From positions 124,001-188,000 of the forward strand of contig NZ_CP012676.1 in the NCBI RefSeq assembly GCF_001294575.1: a DNA stretch of 64,000 nucleotides, in the 5' to 3' direction. Within the stretch, counting starts at the first letter, position 1. Each line of letters opens with the position of its first letter. Below, piece after piece: positions 26,961-36,027 of this stretch. This stretch comes from Pseudomonas versuta. GTDB taxonomy: Bacteria; Pseudomonadota; Gammaproteobacteria; Pseudomonadales; Pseudomonadaceae. Made by a program: the position numbers and the translations under genes. Under the pieces are notes generated by a model. That model saw only the letters and a program-made list of their open reading frames with translations. It searched no databases and was not told the DNA's origin.

Positions 26961-27935
26961 TTAAACGCTCAAGAACTGCTCCGCGTGATGGCAGGCAACC
27001 TGGCGGTTGTCCAGCAGGCGCAGGGCAGGTTCTTCAGTGCTGCACAGATCGGTCGCATAGGGGCAGCGCTTGTGGAAGGCGCAGCCTGAAGGCGGGTTCA
27101 GCGGGTTGGGCAGTTCACCGACGATTTTGATTTTCGGCTTGTTCGGGTCCGGGTGGATGGTCGGGGTGGCCGACAGCAGCGCCTGGGTGTAGGGGTGCAA
27201 CGGGCGAGTGTAGATCTCTTCCTTGGGCCCCATTTCTACCGGTCGACCGAGATACATCACCAATACCTGATCGGCGACATGCCGTACCACGGCCAGGTTG
27301 TGCGAGATGAACACGTAGGCGGTGTTGAACTCTTGCTGCAAATCCATGAACAGGTTGAGTACCTGCGCCTGAATCGAGACGTCGAGCGCAGAGGTCGGCT
27401 CGTCGGCCACCAGCACTTTGGGTTGCAGCATCATGGCGCGCGCAAGCGCGATCCGCTGGCGCTGGCCGCCCGAGAACATGTGCGGGTAGCGATGGTAGTG
27501 CTCAGGGCGCAAACCCACTTGCTTCATCATCGCCTGCACCTTATCGCGGCGTTCGCTGGCGCTCAGGGTGGTATTGATCAGTAACGGCTCGGCCAGCTGA
27601 TCACCGACTTTTTGCCGTGGGTTGAGCGAGGCGTAAGGGCTCTGGAACACCATCTGTACGTCTTTACGCAATTGCTTGCGTTCAGCCTTGTTGGCCCCGG
27701 TGACTTCCTGACCGGCGATTTTCAATGAGCCTGAAGACGGCTCTTCGATCAGGGTCAGTGCGCGCGCCAGGGTTGACTTGCCGCAGCCCGACTCGCCAAC
27801 CACCGCGAGGGTTTTGCCCGCTTCCAGTTCAAACGATACGCCGTTGAGTGCGCGCACCAGGGCGTGGCCTTTGAACATGCCACGGGACACTTCGTAGTGA
27901 CGGGTAAGGTCACGGGCGGTAAGAACGACAGTCAT
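26961..27935 (-). CDS. dppF: Dipeptide ABC importer ATPase DppF
   Basis: ATP-binding subunit of 324 residues. Walker A GESGCGKSTLAR, signature FSGGQRQRIALARAM and Walker [13 protein letters not shown] are all present. The C-terminal oligopeptide-type extension carries Cys residues in GCAFHKRCPYATDLC, which in this subfamily may bind an iron-sulfur cluster. The start at ATG 27935 has GGAGGTG close upstream and overlaps the dppD stop by one base. It is the last gene of the dpp operon, and two REP elements follow. Confidence 0.94.
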   Translation of the reverse strand: MTVVLTARDLTRHYEVSRGMFKGHALVRALNGVSFELEAGKTLAVVGESGCGKSTLARALTLIEEPSSGSLKIAGQEVTGANKAERKQLRKDVQMVFQSPYASLNPRQKVGDQLAEPLLINTTLSASERRDKVQAMMKQVGLRPEHYHRYPHMFSGGQRQRIALARAMMLQPKVLVADEPTSALDVSIQAQVLNLFMDLQQEFNTAYVFISHNLAVVRHVADQVLVMYLGRPVEMGPKEEIYTRPLHPYTQALLSATPTIHPDPNKPKIKIVGELPNPLNPPSGCAFHKRCPYATDLCSTEEPALRLLDNRQVACHHAEQFLSV

Positions 27936-28903
27936 TACGCCACCTCCTGGTTCAAGGGGAAGAAGCAGCGCACCTGGCTGTGAGCCCTGGGCTCCAGCGC
28001 GGGACGTTGCTGGCGGCAAGTGTCTTGCACATACGGGCAGCGCGGCGACAGCAGGCAGCCTTGCGGGCGGTCGTAACGCCCAGGGACGATACCGGGCAAG
28101 GTCGCCAGGCGGGCAGCACCCATGCTGTGCTCCGGGATCGCAGCCAGCAGGGCTTCGCTGTAAGGGTGCGCCGGCACGTCAAACAGCCCCGGCACGTTGC
28201 CAACTTCGACTGCCTGGCCTGCATACATCACGCACACGCGTTGCGCAGTTTCGGCCACTACGGCCAGGTCGTGGGTGATCAGTACCAAGCCCATGTTCTG
28301 TTCGCGTTGCAGATTAAGCAGCAAATCCATGATCTGGGCTTGAATAGTCACGTCCAGCGCGGTGGTCGGCTCATCGGCGATCAGCAGTTTCGGTTCGCCG
28401 GCAATCGCCATGGCGATGGCTACGCGCTGGCTCATACCGCCCGACAGTTGGTGCGGGTAGGCTTCCATGCGGCTGGCAGCGCCAGGGATTTCGACCTTCT
28501 CCAGCAGCTCGATAGCGCGTTTACGCGCCTCTTTTTTCGACATCTTCAGGTGCAGGCGCAGGACTTCTTCGATCTGGAAGCCCACGGTGTAGCTGGGGTT
28601 GAGTGCGGTCATCGGGTCCTGGAAGACCATGGCCATGTCCTTGCCGACGATTTGGCGACGCTGACGGGGGCTCAGGGTCAGCATATTTTTACCGTCGAAG
28701 TTCAGCGCGTCGGCGGTGACGATGCCGGGGTGCTCGATCAGGCCCATCAGCGCCATCATGGTCACGGATTTACCGGAACCTGATTCGCCGACTATGGCCA
28801 GGACTTCGCCTTTATCCACAGACAGGCTCAAACCGTCGACCACGGGAACAGCCTTGGCGTCGCCAAAACGGACATTGAGATTCTTGATTTCTAAAAGTGA
28901 CAT
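27935..28903 (-). CDS. dppD: Dipeptide ABC importer ATPase DppD
   Basis: Second ATPase of the transporter, 322 residues, pairing with DppF. Walker [17 protein letters not shown], signature [15 protein letters not shown] and Walker [13 protein letters not shown] are intact. The C-terminal extension has [15 protein letters not shown], the same Cys pattern as in DppF. The ATG at 28903 follows the dppC stop by ten bases, with AGGAG visible in the gap. An upstream in-frame start would run into dppC and is unlikely. Confidence 0.94.
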   Translation of the reverse strand: MSLLEIKNLNVRFGDAKAVPVVDGLSLSVDKGEVLAIVGESGSGKSVTMMALMGLIEHPGIVTADALNFDGKNMLTLSPRQRRQIVGKDMAMVFQDPMTALNPSYTVGFQIEEVLRLHLKMSKKEARKRAIELLEKVEIPGAASRMEAYPHQLSGGMSQRVAIAMAIAGEPKLLIADEPTTALDVTIQAQIMDLLLNLQREQNMGLVLITHDLAVVAETAQRVCVMYAGQAVEVGNVPGLFDVPAHPYSEALLAAIPEHSMGAARLATLPGIVPGRYDRPQGCLLSPRCPYVQDTCRQQRPALEPRAHSQVRCFFPLNQEVA

Positions 28904-28913
28904 GCGAATCTCC

Positions 28914-29825
28914 TCAGGCGGCGTTCTTGAGTTTCGGGTCCAGCGCATCGCGCAGACCGTCGCCCATCAAGTTGATTGCCAGCACGCTGAGCAAAATGGT
29001 CAAACCGGGCAGGCTGACGACCCACCAGGCGCGTTCGATATAGTCCCGGGCCGAGGCCAGCATGGTGCCCCATTCGGGTGTTGGCGGTTGTACGCCCAAC
29101 CCCAGGAAGCCCAGTGCCGCAGCGTCGAGAATCGCCGAGGAAAAGCTCAGGGTGGCCTGAACGATCAGGGGGGCCATGCAGTTGGGCAAAACAGTGACGA
29201 ACATCAGGCGCGGCAAGCTGGCACCGGCCAGGCGGGCAGCGGTCACGTAGTCGCGGTTCAGTTCGCCCATCACTGCAGCACGGGTCAGACGCACATAGGA
29301 GGGCAACGAAACCACGGCAATGGCGATGACGGTATTGATCAGGCCAGGGCCAAGGATGGCGACGATCGCCACTGCCAGCAGCAAGGACGGCAGGGCCAGC
29401 ATGATGTCCATCAGGCGCATGATGCCCGGGCCGAGGATGCGCGGGAAGAATCCGGCAAACAGGCCCAGAATCACACCCGGGATCAGGGAAATGACCACCG
29501 AGGACAGGCCGATCAGCAGCGACAGCCGCGAACCTTCGATCAGGCGTGACAGCAGGTCACGGCCCAGTTCGTCGGTGCCCAGCAGAAACTGCCATTGACC
29601 GCCTTCTAGCCACACCGGCGGGGTCAGCAGGAAGTCGCGGTATTGTTCGCTCGGGTTATGGGGTGCGACCCACGGGGCAAACAGGGCGCAAAACACAATC
29701 AGGCACATGAACATCAGGCCGGCAACGGCCCCCTTGTTCCTGGAGAAGGCGTGCCAGAACTCTTTGTAAGGCGAGGGATAAAGCAGGCTTTGATCCACTT
29801 CGGTAGCGTTGGTAGATGTGCTCAT
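28914..29825 (-). CDS. dppC: Dipeptide ABC importer permease DppC
   Basis: Inner-membrane permease of 303 residues. A cytoplasmic N-terminal segment with [15 protein letters not shown] leads into the first helix at about 33-55, and five more hydrophobic segments follow. The ATPase-contact loop reads [16 protein letters not shown]. It forms the translocation path with DppB. ATG 29825 is chosen because it starts just before the conserved N-terminal segment. It lies ten bases after dppB. Confidence 0.94.
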   Translation of the reverse strand: MSTSTNATEVDQSLLYPSPYKEFWHAFSRNKGAVAGLMFMCLIVFCALFAPWVAPHNPSEQYRDFLLTPPVWLEGGQWQFLLGTDELGRDLLSRLIEGSRLSLLIGLSSVVISLIPGVILGLFAGFFPRILGPGIMRLMDIMLALPSLLLAVAIVAILGPGLINTVIAIAVVSLPSYVRLTRAAVMGELNRDYVTAARLAGASLPRLMFVTVLPNCMAPLIVQATLSFSSAILDAAALGFLGLGVQPPTPEWGTMLASARDYIERAWWVVSLPGLTILLSVLAINLMGDGLRDALDPKLKNAA

Positions 29826-29835
29826 GGTCAGGATC

Positions 29836-30846
29836 TCAGCGCTGGTGGCGAATGCGTGGGTTGGCAAAGCCGTAGAGGATGTCCACTACGAAGTTGACCA
29901 GAATCACCAGGCAGGCGATTAACAGGATGCCGTTTTGCACCACGGGATAGTCCCGGGCGCCAATGGCTTCGATCAGCCACTTGCCGATGCCGGGCCAGGA
30001 GAAGATGGTTTCGGTCAGTACAGCGCCGGCCAGCAGGGTGCCGACTTGCAGGCCCACGACGGTCAGTACCGGGATCAGCGCATTGCGCAGGCCGTGCACG
30101 AACACCACGCGAGCAGGCGACAGGCCTTTGGCGCGGGCGGTACGGATGTAATCTTCGCGCAGCACTTCGAGCATGGATGAGCGGGTCATCCGGGCGATCA
30201 CGGCCAATGGAATGGTGCCGAGCACAATGGCCGGCAGAATCATGTGGTGCAGCGCGTCCCAGAAGGCTTCTGGCTCGTCGCTGAGCAAGGTGTCGATCAG
30301 CATGAAGCCGGTTCTGGGCTCAATGTCGTACAGCAAGTCGATGCGCCCGGAAACCGGGGTCCAGCCCAGGGTTACCGAGAAGAACATGATCAGGATCAGG
30401 CCCCACCAGAAGATCGGCATCGAATATCCCGCCAGGGAGATGCCCATCACTCCGTGGTCAAACAGCGAGCCTCGCTTGAGTGCTGCAATGACCCCCGCCA
30501 GAAGCCCGAGGATGCCGGCGAACAACAGCGCGGCCATCGACAGTTCAAGGGTGGCAGGGAACAGCGCCGAGAACTCGGTCCATACGCTTTCACGGGTTCT
30601 CAGTGACTCACCCAGGTCACCGTGGGCGAGCTTGCCGATGTAGTCAAAGTACTGCTCATAGAGCGGTTTGTTCAGGCCAAGGCGTTCCATGGCCTGGGCG
30701 TGCATCTCAGGGTCAACCCGACGTTCACCCATCATGACTTCGACCGGATCGCCCGGGATCATGCGAATCAGGGCAAAGGTCAGCAAGGTGATGCCGAAGA
30801 AAGTGGGTATCAACAACCCCACTCGGCGGGCAATAAAACTAAACAT
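29836..30846 (-). CDS. dppB: Dipeptide ABC importer permease DppB
   Basis: Permease of 336 residues with the N-terminal start FIARRVGLLIPTFFGITLLTF, a periplasmic loop from about 35 to 100, and five further hydrophobic segments. The ATPase-contact motif is DYIRTARAKGLSPARV. GAGGTAC lies upstream of ATG 30846. It is the first membrane gene after the DppA-type binding protein, with a 75-base gap. Confidence 0.95.
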   Translation of the reverse strand: MFSFIARRVGLLIPTFFGITLLTFALIRMIPGDPVEVMMGERRVDPEMHAQAMERLGLNKPLYEQYFDYIGKLAHGDLGESLRTRESVWTEFSALFPATLELSMAALLFAGILGLLAGVIAALKRGSLFDHGVMGISLAGYSMPIFWWGLILIMFFSVTLGWTPVSGRIDLLYDIEPRTGFMLIDTLLSDEPEAFWDALHHMILPAIVLGTIPLAVIARMTRSSMLEVLREDYIRTARAKGLSPARVVFVHGLRNALIPVLTVVGLQVGTLLAGAVLTETIFSWPGIGKWLIEAIGARDYPVVQNGILLIACLVILVNFVVDILYGFANPRIRHQR

Positions 30847-30921
30847 CGTGTGGTGTACCTCATCAGCCGGTTAGGCAGGTCCGCCAGAGCCCGGGTGAGC
30901 ACTGGCGGGTGTTTTATTGTT

Positions 30922-32517
30922 CTACTTCACCTGGGTGGTGGCGAAGTTGTTGTTGGTCAGGGGGCTAAGGGTGTAGCCCTCGACGTTTTTGCGCATGGCG
31001 GCAAAGAGCATAGGGTGTACCACGTTAATCCAGGGTTGATCCTGATGGAAAATCACCTGTGCCTGCTCATAGAGTGCAGCCCGCTCGGCGGGTTCAGTGA
31101 TATTGCGTGCCCGGGTGATCAGATCTTCGAAGTCCTTGCTGCACCAGCGGGCGTAGTTCTCGCCGTTTTTGGCCGCTTCGCAACTGAGCAGCGGGGTCAG
31201 GAAATTGTCCGGATCACCGTTGTCGCCGCCCCATCCGGTGGAGACCAGATCATGTTCGCCACTTTTTGCGCGCTTAAGCATTTCGCCCCATTCCATGACC
31301 CGGATGTCGAGTTTGATCCCGATCTTCTGCAGGTCGGACTGTAGCAGCTGGGCTCCGAGCATCGGGTTGGGGTTGGTCGGACCGCCGCCATTGCGAGTGA
31401 AGAGGGTGAGTACCGTACCTTCCGGAACACCGGCTTCCTTGAGCAGTGCACGGGCCTTGTCCAGGTCCCGGGGCGGGTTTTGCACGTCCTTGTTGAAGCC
31501 AAGCATGGTCGGCGGGTAGGGGTTAACCGCAATCAAAGCGTTGCCTTCACCGTGCACGGTGTTGAGGTAGGTCTGTTTGTCGAAGGCCAAGTCTATGGCT
31601 TTGCGTACCCGTACATCGCTCAGGTATTTGTGACTGGAGTTCATGGCAATGTAACTGGTCATGAGTGCCGCCAGCTCATCCACCTTGAGGTTCGGGTCCT
31701 TGCGGATGTTCTTGACCTCGTCGGGCTTGGGGTAAAGCGCGATCTGGCACTCGTTGGCCTTGAGTTTCTGCAGGCGCACGTTGCTGTCGGTGGTGACGGC
31801 GAAGATCAGTACATCGCTGGGCGGCTTGCCGCGAAAGTAATCCGGGTTGGCCTTGAAGCGCACCTGTGCGTCCTTGTTGTAGCGCACGAAAATGAACGGC
31901 CCGGTACCAATCGGTTTGCTGTTCAGCTCGGCGGTCTTGCCGGCCTTGAGCAACTGATCGGCGTATTCGGCGGAGTAGATCGAGTTGAACGGCATGGCAA
32001 TGTCGCGCAAAAACGGCGATTCAGCGTGGTTGAGGGTGATCTTGACGGTCATGTCGTCAACTTTTTCGACGCTTTTGAGCAGGTCTTTAAAGCCCATGCT
32101 TTCAAAGTAGGGGTAGCCGACCAGCGAAAGTTTATGCCACGGGTGATTCGGGTCCAGCTGGCGCTGAATGCTCCAGAGCACATCATCGGCATTGAGGGTG
32201 CGGGTCGGTTTGAAATAGTCGGTGCTGTGAAACTTCACGCCAGGGCGCAGGTAGAAGGTGTACTCGAGCCCGTCGGGGCTGATGTCCCAGCGTTCGGCCA
32301 GGGCCGGTTCAACATCGGTGGTTCCGGGGGCGAAGTCTACCAGGCGGTTGAGCACGGTTTCGGCAGAGGCGTCGGCTGTCACGGCTGTGGTGTATTGAAC
32401 GATATCAAACCCTTCAGGGCTGGCTTCGGTGCAGACCACCAGGTTTTTGGCCGAAACGCTGACCGCTGTACTGAGCAGTGCCACGGCAAGAGCGGTGCGT
32501 AGTGGACGTTTTTTCAT
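30922..32517 (-). CDS. Dipeptide-binding protein, DppA type (next to dppB)
   Basis: Periplasmic binding protein of 531 residues, family 5 (peptide/nickel). The signal peptide ends near residue 23 (STAVSVSAKN). The family signature is visible in the VLNRLVDFAPGTTDVEPALAE region and in YTFYLRPGVKFH. It supplies the DppBCDF channel. It is clearly more divergent from the other two binding proteins upstream than they are from each other. By position it corresponds to the gene called dppA4 in P. aeruginosa (from memory). It follows the porin gene by 87 bases and is probably in one operon with dppBCDF. Confidence 0.92.
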   Translation of the reverse strand: MKKRPLRTALAVALLSTAVSVSAKNLVVCTEASPEGFDIVQYTTAVTADASAETVLNRLVDFAPGTTDVEPALAERWDISPDGLEYTFYLRPGVKFHSTDYFKPTRTLNADDVLWSIQRQLDPNHPWHKLSLVGYPYFESMGFKDLLKSVEKVDDMTVKITLNHAESPFLRDIAMPFNSIYSAEYADQLLKAGKTAELNSKPIGTGPFIFVRYNKDAQVRFKANPDYFRGKPPSDVLIFAVTTDSNVRLQKLKANECQIALYPKPDEVKNIRKDPNLKVDELAALMTSYIAMNSSHKYLSDVRVRKAIDLAFDKQTYLNTVHGEGNALIAVNPYPPTMLGFNKDVQNPPRDLDKARALLKEAGVPEGTVLTLFTRNGGGPTNPNPMLGAQLLQSDLQKIGIKLDIRVMEWGEMLKRAKSGEHDLVSTGWGGDNGDPDNFLTPLLSCEAAKNGENYARWCSKDFEDLITRARNITEPAERAALYEQAQVIFHQDQPWINVVHPMLFAAMRKNVEGYTLSPLTNNNFATTQVK

Positions 32518-32604
32518 AGCAACCCTTCTCCAATCGGTTGAGCCAGCTTGAGGGCTACGGCTGATGTCAGGATCAGCCGCAGCCTTTATTTTTTAATCGG
32601 GTGA

Positions 32605-33972
32605 TTAAAGGATGTTGAATGGAATGGTTGTGACCAGGCGGAACTCGTTGATGTTGCCGTCAGACTGGTTTTTGCTGGCGCGGTGAGTGGTATACGACGC
32701 GCGGATCGCAGTGGCCTTGAGTGGCCCGCTCTGGACTGCATAGGACGTGCCAACGCTGTACTCGTAGTGGGTTTCGCCATTCATGTTCTTGACGTCATAG
32801 GCGGTGCCCTTGTAGTTCGTGCCGTCAATGTCCCAGCCACGAGCGTGGTAGGCATTGAACTTCAGACCCGGGATGCCGTACTGCGCCATATTGATGCTGT
32901 AAGCCAGTTGCAGCGACTTCTCGTTCGGGCCGTTGAAGTCCGAAAGCAAGGAGTTGGCCAGGTAGATACCGTTGGTTTCATGCAGGTAGTCGAAGTACTC
33001 GTCACCGACGATTTGCTGGAATGACAACGACAGGGTATGTGCCTGGTGGGTCAGGGCGAAGGCCAGGCTGTAAGCGTCGTTGTTGATGTTGCCCAGGGCT
33101 TTGCTGCCGGTGTCGAGGGTCTTGTAGTAGTTGAGGTTGGTGTTCAGTCCCAATACTGCGTTGTCACCGATGTCGTGTACGGCCCCGAAGTAGTACTGGT
33201 TCCAGAAGTCTTCGACATGGGTGGCATACAACGTGGTTTTCAGATTTTTGAACGGCTGGTAGTTAAGGCCGGCCACGCTGGCGCGGTCGGTTTCTACCCC
33301 GGTTGCGCCGTATTCACTGCGAAATTTGCTCAGGCTTTGTTCGGTACGTGGAGATACGCGATCGAAGGAGCCGGCGTCGAAGGACAGGTTATTGAACTCT
33401 TCACTGTGCAATGCCACCCCCTGGAAGCTGGAAGGCAATGCACGGTTACCGATCACATCGATGGTCGGGCTGCTGAAGTTCTGTCGACCCGCGGTCAGCG
33501 TGGTGTTGGAGATGCGTGCGCTGATGTTGGCCAGGCCCAGCTTGCTCCACTGGCCGACCGCATCGCCATTGCTGCGGGTCAGAGTGCGGTTGTTTGGCCC
33601 GGCAATATCCTTGACGTCCCGATCCAGCGCGATGGCGTTGTAAGCGGCGACCTGAGTGCTGAAGCCGATGGTGCCCTCGGTGAAACCCGACTTGTAGTCG
33701 AGGATGCTGCCCTGCACCCAGTTGATCCGGCGCGGAGTGGTTTCCCGGGTGCCGTGGTCGTTGTAGGTGAAGCGATCACTACGGCGTTTGAGCTCGTTGG
33801 CGTACCAGTTGCGGGTAGTACCGCCCAGTGTCTGTTCTTCGACGAAACCTTTGGTTTCGCTTTGAGCGCTGGCACCTGATTTCAATTGGGTCGCAATGAA
33901 CTCTTCGGCATTTGCCATCGCCGTAAGGCTGCTGATGGACAAGGCCAGCAATGCGCTGCTTGTTAGTTTCAT
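32605..33972 (-). CDS. opdP: OprD-family dipeptide porin OpdP
   Basis: Outer-membrane porin of 455 residues. The signal peptide ends near residue 23 (LTAMANA/EEF), followed by the OprD-family start with a short loop, KGFVEEQTLGGTTRNWYANE, and an 18-strand barrel pattern, finishing in a short hydrophobic strand (IPFNIL). In P. aeruginosa the porin at this place in the dpp cluster is OpdP/OpdD, which takes up Gly-Glu-type dipeptides and arginine. I use ATG 33972; an upstream in-frame codon would add a 37-residue Lys/Asn-rich stretch before the signal. A perfect palindrome lies 78-91 bases upstream. Confidence 0.88.
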   Translation of the reverse strand: MKLTSSALLALSISSLTAMANAEEFIATQLKSGASAQSETKGFVEEQTLGGTTRNWYANELKRRSDRFTYNDHGTRETTPRRINWVQGSILDYKSGFTEGTIGFSTQVAAYNAIALDRDVKDIAGPNNRTLTRSNGDAVGQWSKLGLANISARISNTTLTAGRQNFSSPTIDVIGNRALPSSFQGVALHSEEFNNLSFDAGSFDRVSPRTEQSLSKFRSEYGATGVETDRASVAGLNYQPFKNLKTTLYATHVEDFWNQYYFGAVHDIGDNAVLGLNTNLNYYKTLDTGSKALGNINNDAYSLAFALTHQAHTLSLSFQQIVGDEYFDYLHETNGIYLANSLLSDFNGPNEKSLQLAYSINMAQYGIPGLKFNAYHARGWDIDGTNYKGTAYDVKNMNGETHYEYSVGTSYAVQSGPLKATAIRASYTTHRASKNQSDGNINEFRLVTTIPFNIL

Positions 33973-34049
33973 GGTTGAGGCTCCTTGGTTTCTTTTTTTA
34001 TTGCCGTTCTTTTTTCTTTGAATCGGCTGTTTTGGCTCATTTTGAAGCT

Positions 34050-34063
34050 TGCAAACGTTTGCA
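34050..34063. promoter_or_regulatory. Perfect 14-base LacI-type palindrome upstream of opdP
   Basis: TGCAAACGTTTGCA is a perfect palindrome with a central CG, the usual form of a LacI-family operator. It shares the AAACGTTT core with the Cra site at 4040. It sits in the 161-base gap between the upstream binding-protein gene and opdP. Confidence 0.6.
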
Positions 34064-34133
34064 TGACGCACGATTGGCAACACTTCGGCGGGCCACAGGA
34101 GGTGGCCTGCCGAGAGTGTGCGAATTGGAGTTG

Positions 34134-35732
34134 CTAGTCGTTGAGACTCACGCCCGAGAAGGCGTTGCGACCAAACGGGCTGACCTTGAAACCTTCGACC
34201 TTGGCGCTGAGCGGCTGGTTGACCGTCGAGTGCGCAATCGGAGTCATGGGTACCTGTTGCTTGATCAACTGCTGGGCTTGTTTATAGAGCACTGTTCGCT
34301 GGTCGCGATCGGTGACGATCTTGGCGTTCTTGACCAGGGTGTCGTACTCCTTGTTGCACCACATGGAGTAGTTGTTGCCGCCAATGGCATCGCAGCTGTA
34401 AAGGGTGCCAAGCCAGTTGTCCGGGTCACCGTTGTCGCCGGTCCAGCCAATCAGGCTGATGTCATGCTCGCCATTTTTGGTGCGCTTGATGTACTCGCCC
34501 CATTCATAGCTGACGATCTTGACCTTGAACCCGATCTTGCCCCAGTCGGCCTGCAGCATTTCAGCCATGAGTTTGGCGTTCGGGTTGTACGGACGCTGGA
34601 CCGGCATGGCCCACAGGGTGATTTCGGTGCCTTCCTTGACCCCGGCGGCCTTGAGAAGCTCTTTGGCTTTTTCGGGGTTGTAGGGCGCGTCGACGATGGT
34701 CTCGTCATAGGACCACTGGGTCGGCGGCATGGCGTTGACCGCTTTTTGCCCTGCGCCCTGATAGACCGCCTTGAGGATGGCGTCCTTGTTGACCGCCATG
34801 TCCAGCGCTTGACGCACTTGCAGCTGGTCGAAAGGTTTGTGTTGCACGTTGTAGGCGATGTAGCCGAGGTTGAAACCGGGCTTTTCAATAACCTGCAATT
34901 TTGGGTCGGCCTTGAGGCCGGCGATGTCGGCAGGACGGGGGCTCAGCGAAACCTGACACTCGTTTTTACGCAGCTTTTGCATGCGCGCAGAAGCATCGAC
35001 GTTGATCGAGAAAATCAGGTTGTCGAGTTTGACCTGGTCCGGTTTCCAGTAATCCTTGTTGGCGGCGTAACGGATGTTCGAGTCTTTTTGATAACGCTGG
35101 AACACGTACGGCCCGGTGCCGACAGGTTTCTGGTTGATATCGCTGGGCTTGCCGCTCTTGAGCAACTGCTCGGCGTATTCGGCCGACAGGATCGAGGCAA
35201 AGCTCATGGCCAGGTTTTGAATGAATGCCGCATCCACCGAGTTGAGCTTCATGACCACGGTCATTGGATCGGTTTTCTCGACACTGGCGATGTTCTTGTC
35301 CAGGCTCATCCCGGTGAAATACGGGAACTCGGTCGGGTAAGCCTTACGAAATGGATGGTCGGCGCTGAGCATGCGGTTGAAGGTGAACAGCACGTCATCG
35401 GCATTGAAGTCACGGGTCGGGGTGAACCATTTGGTGGTGTGGAACTTGACCCCGTCGCGCAGATGGAAAGTGTAGGTCAGACCGTCTTCGGAAATGTCCC
35501 AGCGGGTGGCCAGTGCCGGACCGGCAGCGGTGCCACCTTTTTCAAACTCGGCAAGACGGTTGTAAATGGGTTCGGCCGCGTCGTTATCGGTGGCGGTGGT
35601 GTACTGCGCGGTGTCAAAACCGGCCGGGCTGCCTTCGGAGCAGAACACCAGGCTGTTGGCGGCGTTCGCAAGCGGGCTGCCGGCAAGTACGCCGGCACTC
35701 AATAGCACAGATAAAACTAATGGGTTGCGCAT
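34134..35732 (-). CDS. Dipeptide-binding protein, DppA paralogue 2
   Basis: Periplasmic peptide-binding protein of 532 residues with a signal peptide to about residue 24 (SPLANA/ANS). The mature N-terminus LVFCSEGSPAGFDTAQYTTA and long shared stretches (VQRPYNPNAKLMAEMLQ, VGTGPYVFQRYQKDSNIRY) make it a close paralogue of the next gene upstream. Position matches dppA3 of P. aeruginosa. Several binding proteins feeding one permease would widen the range of dipeptides taken up. It is followed by opdP. Confidence 0.93.
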   Translation of the reverse strand: MRNPLVLSVLLSAGVLAGSPLANAANSLVFCSEGSPAGFDTAQYTTATDNDAAEPIYNRLAEFEKGGTAAGPALATRWDISEDGLTYTFHLRDGVKFHTTKWFTPTRDFNADDVLFTFNRMLSADHPFRKAYPTEFPYFTGMSLDKNIASVEKTDPMTVVMKLNSVDAAFIQNLAMSFASILSAEYAEQLLKSGKPSDINQKPVGTGPYVFQRYQKDSNIRYAANKDYWKPDQVKLDNLIFSINVDASARMQKLRKNECQVSLSPRPADIAGLKADPKLQVIEKPGFNLGYIAYNVQHKPFDQLQVRQALDMAVNKDAILKAVYQGAGQKAVNAMPPTQWSYDETIVDAPYNPEKAKELLKAAGVKEGTEITLWAMPVQRPYNPNAKLMAEMLQADWGKIGFKVKIVSYEWGEYIKRTKNGEHDISLIGWTGDNGDPDNWLGTLYSCDAIGGNNYSMWCNKEYDTLVKNAKIVTDRDQRTVLYKQAQQLIKQQVPMTPIAHSTVNQPLSAKVEGFKVSPFGRNAFSGVSLND

Positions 35733-36027
35733 GGCGTTCCCAATCCTTTTTCTTGTTTTCGGTCCCTGAACGCGCGCCTTGGGCGGGACGGTTCAGTGGT
35801 TCGGTAGCTTGAGCCAGAGAGCTGCAACCTGGGCAATACACACGCTGTACGTCGACGTTAGGGTGTCGGCGTTCAGGCGTAAATGCGTCAGGCCTGACAA
35901 TCTTGTAGGAAACGTCTCGACGTCCTATAGCCTCTGCTTCAGTACGCAGTGGCTTTTAGATAAGGGGGGTTTCCATTGTCCTGGCAGACACGCGAGTGCG
36001 CCGTGCAGGCCGCACTCGCCAGTGCTT

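Noticed and set aside
33951..35705. Long plus-strand open frame opposite a DppA paralogue
   Set aside because: Antisense of a clear binding-protein gene; composition dominated by Val/Gly/Leu as expected from GC-rich codon bias.
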